Shown here: piece by piece, positions 6,371-6,981 of the stretch
How the letters are laid out: each line of letters opens with the position of its first letter
Numbering within the stretch: position 1 is the stretch's first letter
NCBI GenBank assembly: GCA_024691145.1
Contig: JAILNW010000014.1
Coordinates: forward strand, 1 to 6,981
DNA length: 6,981 nucleotides
Reading direction: 5' to 3'
From: Lachnospiraceae bacterium
Lineage (GTDB): Bacteria; Bacillota; Clostridia; Lachnospirales; Lachnospiraceae
Notes under the pieces: model-generated
Told to the model about the DNA's origin: nothing
Seen by the model: only the letters and a program-made list of their open reading frames with translations
Databases searched by the model: none
Position numbers and translations under genes: made by a program

Positions 6371-6673
6371 TTAGTTATCGTCTAGTATATGAAAATTAAA
6401 TTTATCATTGCACTTTCTTAAACATTTCTCACAATCCACATCTACAATTATAACATCCTCTCCTATGCATATAATAGCATCATATTCTATAATGTATTCA
6501 TAATTATTGCCAAATAACCCTAAAAATCTTGAAGGTGCTTTTATAATAAGCATTGTTATCTGCCCGCACTTTGCCTGAATTTCAATATCGTATATAAATC
6601 CCAGTTTAATTCCATTTCTCTGATTAATTACTTCTTTTTGTTTTATATTGCATAAAGTAACAACTTTTTCCAT
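6371..6673 (-). CDS. ylmC: YlmC/YmxH-family PRC-barrel protein, 100 aa
   Basis: This small single-domain protein has a PRC-barrel-like fold. The family is named for sporulation-associated proteins of Bacillus but its biochemical role is unknown. Family marks are KQKEVIN near residues 11-17, KLGFIYDIEI at 23-32, the APSRFLGLFGNNYEYIIEYD stretch (46-65) and IGEDVIIVDVD at 70-80. An in-frame ATG at 6724 would add 17 residues (MIFCHRIYYVLHKRKPS) but has no ribosome binding site and those residues look unlike the family. The ATG at 6673 follows AAGGAAG with proper spacing and gives a family-sized protein, so it was chosen. The tail is unusual: residues 81-88 read C-x2-C-x3-C (C81, C84, C88) before a 12-residue acidic end. 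nrdR starts 20 bases after the stop, so the two are probably cotranscribed. In many Clostridia this pair follows sigE-sigG; those genes are not immediately upstream here. Confidence 0.85.
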   Translation of the reverse strand: MEKVVTLCNIKQKEVINQRNGIKLGFIYDIEIQAKCGQITMLIIKAPSRFLGLFGNNYEYIIEYDAIICIGEDVIIVDVDCEKCLRKCNDKFNFHILDDN

Positions 6674-6679
6674 AGAAGG

Positions 6680-6686
6680 CTTCCTT
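6680..6686 (-). promoter_or_regulatory. Ribosome binding site that sets the ylmC start
   Basis: On the minus strand AAGGAAG lies 6 bases before the ATG at 6673. The alternative upstream ATG at 6724 is preceded only by A/T-rich sequence with no purine-rich site. This favours the shorter 100-residue protein. Confidence 0.7.
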
Positions 6687-6740
6687 TTATGTAATACATA
6701 ATATATTCTATGGCAGAAAATCATAATAAATGAACTTATT

Positions 6741-6981
6741 TTAAAAGTTCAGCTGGCTAGGATCATACTCCGTCATACCGATTAATATGCATAGTCTCTC
6801 ACAGTTTCTTCCGTCCCTGAATTCATTAAACTGCTGGTTTAACTCAACTCTGTCAAAGGAATAACTGTCAACATCCATTGAAACATTATTTATAAATTCA
6901 ATAAAATCTCCAAGTTTGTTAATCTTAACACCTGGTAAATAATCAAATAATTCTTCATAAACAAAACCTGTAAACTTATTA
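6741..6981 (-). CDS. C-terminal end of a probable CDP-glycerol glycerophosphotransferase family protein (partial)
   Basis: An open frame enters from the right edge and gives 79 residues before a TAA stop at 6743-6741; the start lies outside the window. The residues resemble the C-terminal end of the teichoic-acid polymerase/glycosyltransferase family (TagF/TagB type, Pfam Glyphos_transf). Matching points are TGFVYEELFDYLPGVKI (an acidic stretch ending in PG followed by a hydrophobic strand), an amphipathic segment, then NEFRDGRNCERLCILIG, which fits the family's usual FN..DDG..SERV..I ending. Such enzymes move glycerol-phosphate or similar groups from CDP-linked donors onto cell-wall or surface polymers at the inner face of the membrane. 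The catalytic histidines lie upstream and are not visible, so the substrate cannot be told. The family call rests on recalled family features, not a search. The 67 bases to the next gene hold only a weak hairpin, so read-through into ylmC is possible. Confidence 0.6.
   Translation of the reverse strand, partial: NKFTGFVYEELFDYLPGVKINKLGDFIEFINNVSMDVDSYSFDRVELNQQFNEFRDGRNCERLCILIGMTEYDPSQLNF

Noticed and set aside
6690..6740. Possible sporulation sigma-E promoter before ylmC, with CATAGAAT as a -10 box
   Set aside because: No adequate -35 element lies at the right distance and the -10 match is imperfect. The region is too AT-rich for this to stand out.
6731..6751. Hairpin TGAACTT/AAGTTCA spanning the stop codon of the right-edge gene, as a terminator
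   Set aside because: The stem is 7 bases with only two G-C pairs, and the following ATTTATT is not a clean T tract; termination here is not supported.

Overview
The window reads as a stretch of chromosome from an AT-rich, low-GC Firmicute of class Clostridia, most likely family Lachnospiraceae. The reasons are the clostridial CodY and TopA protein types, the small YlmC/YmxH-family gene next to nrdR, the strong AAAGGAG ribosome binding sites and the AT-rich DNA. The species cannot be fixed from the sequence. Every gene lies on the minus strand, so transcription runs from high to low coordinates. No mobile element, CRISPR array, tRNA or rRNA gene is visible, and no gene-free stretch is longer than about 130 bases.

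In transcription order the window holds: the C-terminal end of a probable CDP-glycerol glycerophosphotransferase (6981-6741, cut by the edge); a 100-residue YlmC/YmxH-family PRC-barrel protein (6673-6371); the ribonucleotide reductase repressor nrdR (6350-5904); an intrinsic terminator with a near-consensus sigma-A promoter inside it (5898-5848); the ComM/YifB AAA+ ATPase (5835-4297); dprA (4286-3153); topA with a GTG start (3110-1038); a 131-base gap with its own promoter; codY (906-127); a strong codY terminator (118-92); and a sigma-D/FliA-like promoter match (50-23) pointing out of the left edge.

The genes form three transcriptional blocks. The ylmC-nrdR pair is closely spaced and ends at the terminator. 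comM-dprA-topA looks like one operon driven by the promoter hidden in that terminator: comM and dprA are 10 bases apart, with the dprA ribosome binding site touching the comM stop codon. ComM and DprA handle incoming single-stranded DNA in transformation and recombination, and TopA relaxes negative supercoils. CodY, the GTP- and branched-chain-amino-acid-sensing regulator, has its own promoter but may also receive read-through from topA. The gene order matches the Bacillus subtilis dprA-topA-trmFO-codV-clpQ-clpY-codY-flgB region with trmFO, codV and clpQY absent, so a flagellar operon beyond the left edge is a testable prediction.

No wholly new system was found. The protein content is conserved housekeeping. 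The most interesting signals are regulatory: the promoter nested in the terminator, and the possible sigma-D promoter downstream of codY, which also overlaps a weak CodY-like box.
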